Assembly (NCBI GenBank): GCA_030652805.1
Contig: JAUSPT010000026.1
Span: forward strand, 1-53,454
Direction of reading: 5' to 3'
Source of the DNA: a bacterium
GTDB lineage: Bacteria > JAHJDO01
DNA length: 53,454 bases
Part shown: positions 53,423 through 53,454 of the stretch, in pieces
Numbering within the stretch: position 1 is the first letter of the stretch
Layout: each line of letters opens with the position of its first letter
The notes under the pieces: generated by a model
Told to the model about the DNA's origin: nothing
Database searches by the model: none
Seen by the model: only the letters and a program-made list of their open reading frames with translations
Program-made: the position numbers and the translations under genes

Positions 53423-53454
53423 GCCAAATAGGACATTATCATTTGTGTATTACA

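Larger units (their letters stand above)
51985..53454 (-). mobile_element. Insertion sequence, ISNCY-like, right copy
   Basis: About 1470 bp, from TGT at 51985 to the last base of the window (ACA). An inverted repeat of 16 bp (51993-52008 and 53407-53422) carries the GGACAT-type core, and a second direct copy lies at 52018-52033. It ends with the same GTATTACA octamer as the left element. The terminal sequences differ more from the left copy than the transposase core does. It begins 37 bp after the second aminotransferase. Confidence 0.8.

Noticed and set aside
2-53454. The two IS copies as a composite transposon carrying 50 kb
   Set aside because: The content is core metabolism, gyrase and pilus genes, the copies have diverged, and no target-site duplication can be seen. 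Assembly breakpoints at repeats explain the edges better.

Overview
This AT-rich window carries housekeeping genes of a diderm bacterium. It has gyrA, recG, rsmD, glyA, a trp operon, phospholipid synthesis genes and a type IV pilus locus with an outer-membrane secretin. The gene mix, the small interspersed repeats and the divergence from textbook relatives suggest an uncultivated candidate-phylum lineage, perhaps Omnitrophota-like. That placement is an inference, and the sequence alone does not settle it.

Layout. Both window edges are a copy of the same transposon type in the same orientation (2-1486 and 51985-53454). Leftward genes come first: a MATE exporter, then a psd-pssA-trpE-trpG-trpD operon behind a good sigma70-type promoter (2975-7475), then a two-gene HEPN/nucleotidyltransferase toxin-antitoxin pair with palindromic operators (7540-8653). 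A Type III restriction-modification pair mod-res (8861-13829) and gyrA (13940-16453) follow. A rightward operon (16541-21110) holds an alkaline-phosphatase-superfamily enzyme, a DUF1844 protein, recG and rsmD.

The centre (21105-39216) is an 18-kb leftward type IV pilus cluster of 19 genes. In transcription order it holds two tandem pilins, PilV- and PilW-like prepilins, two PilX-like proteins with Gly/Asn-rich repeats, pilM-N-O-P-Q, a degenerate GGDEF protein, a free-standing MshEN protein, pilB, pilC, pilS, pilR and two pilT-type ATPases. A near-consensus sigma54 promoter sits in front of the first pilin, and the cluster encodes its own sigma54 activator with a sensor kinase. This makes a self-contained regulatory circuit.

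Next is a signalling group (39479-43454): an FHA-GAF histidine kinase, a single-domain response regulator, and a Ser/Thr kinase with a duplicated C-terminal domain that I do not recognise. A tRNA-Ser(CGA) and the LMW-phosphatase/rpiB/glyA trio follow, then a GT-C-like membrane protein. The right end is an accessory-looking group: an AraC regulator, a TIM-barrel amidohydrolase and two DegT/DnrJ aminotransferases.

The most unusual structure is a 136-bp dispersed repeat with two copies (20410-20545 and 27460-27595, about 95% identical). Each carries an intact micro-ORF that stops 3-6 nt before the start codon of the next gene (rsmD or pilC). A 26-nt piece closely resembling its core forms the start of pilP.
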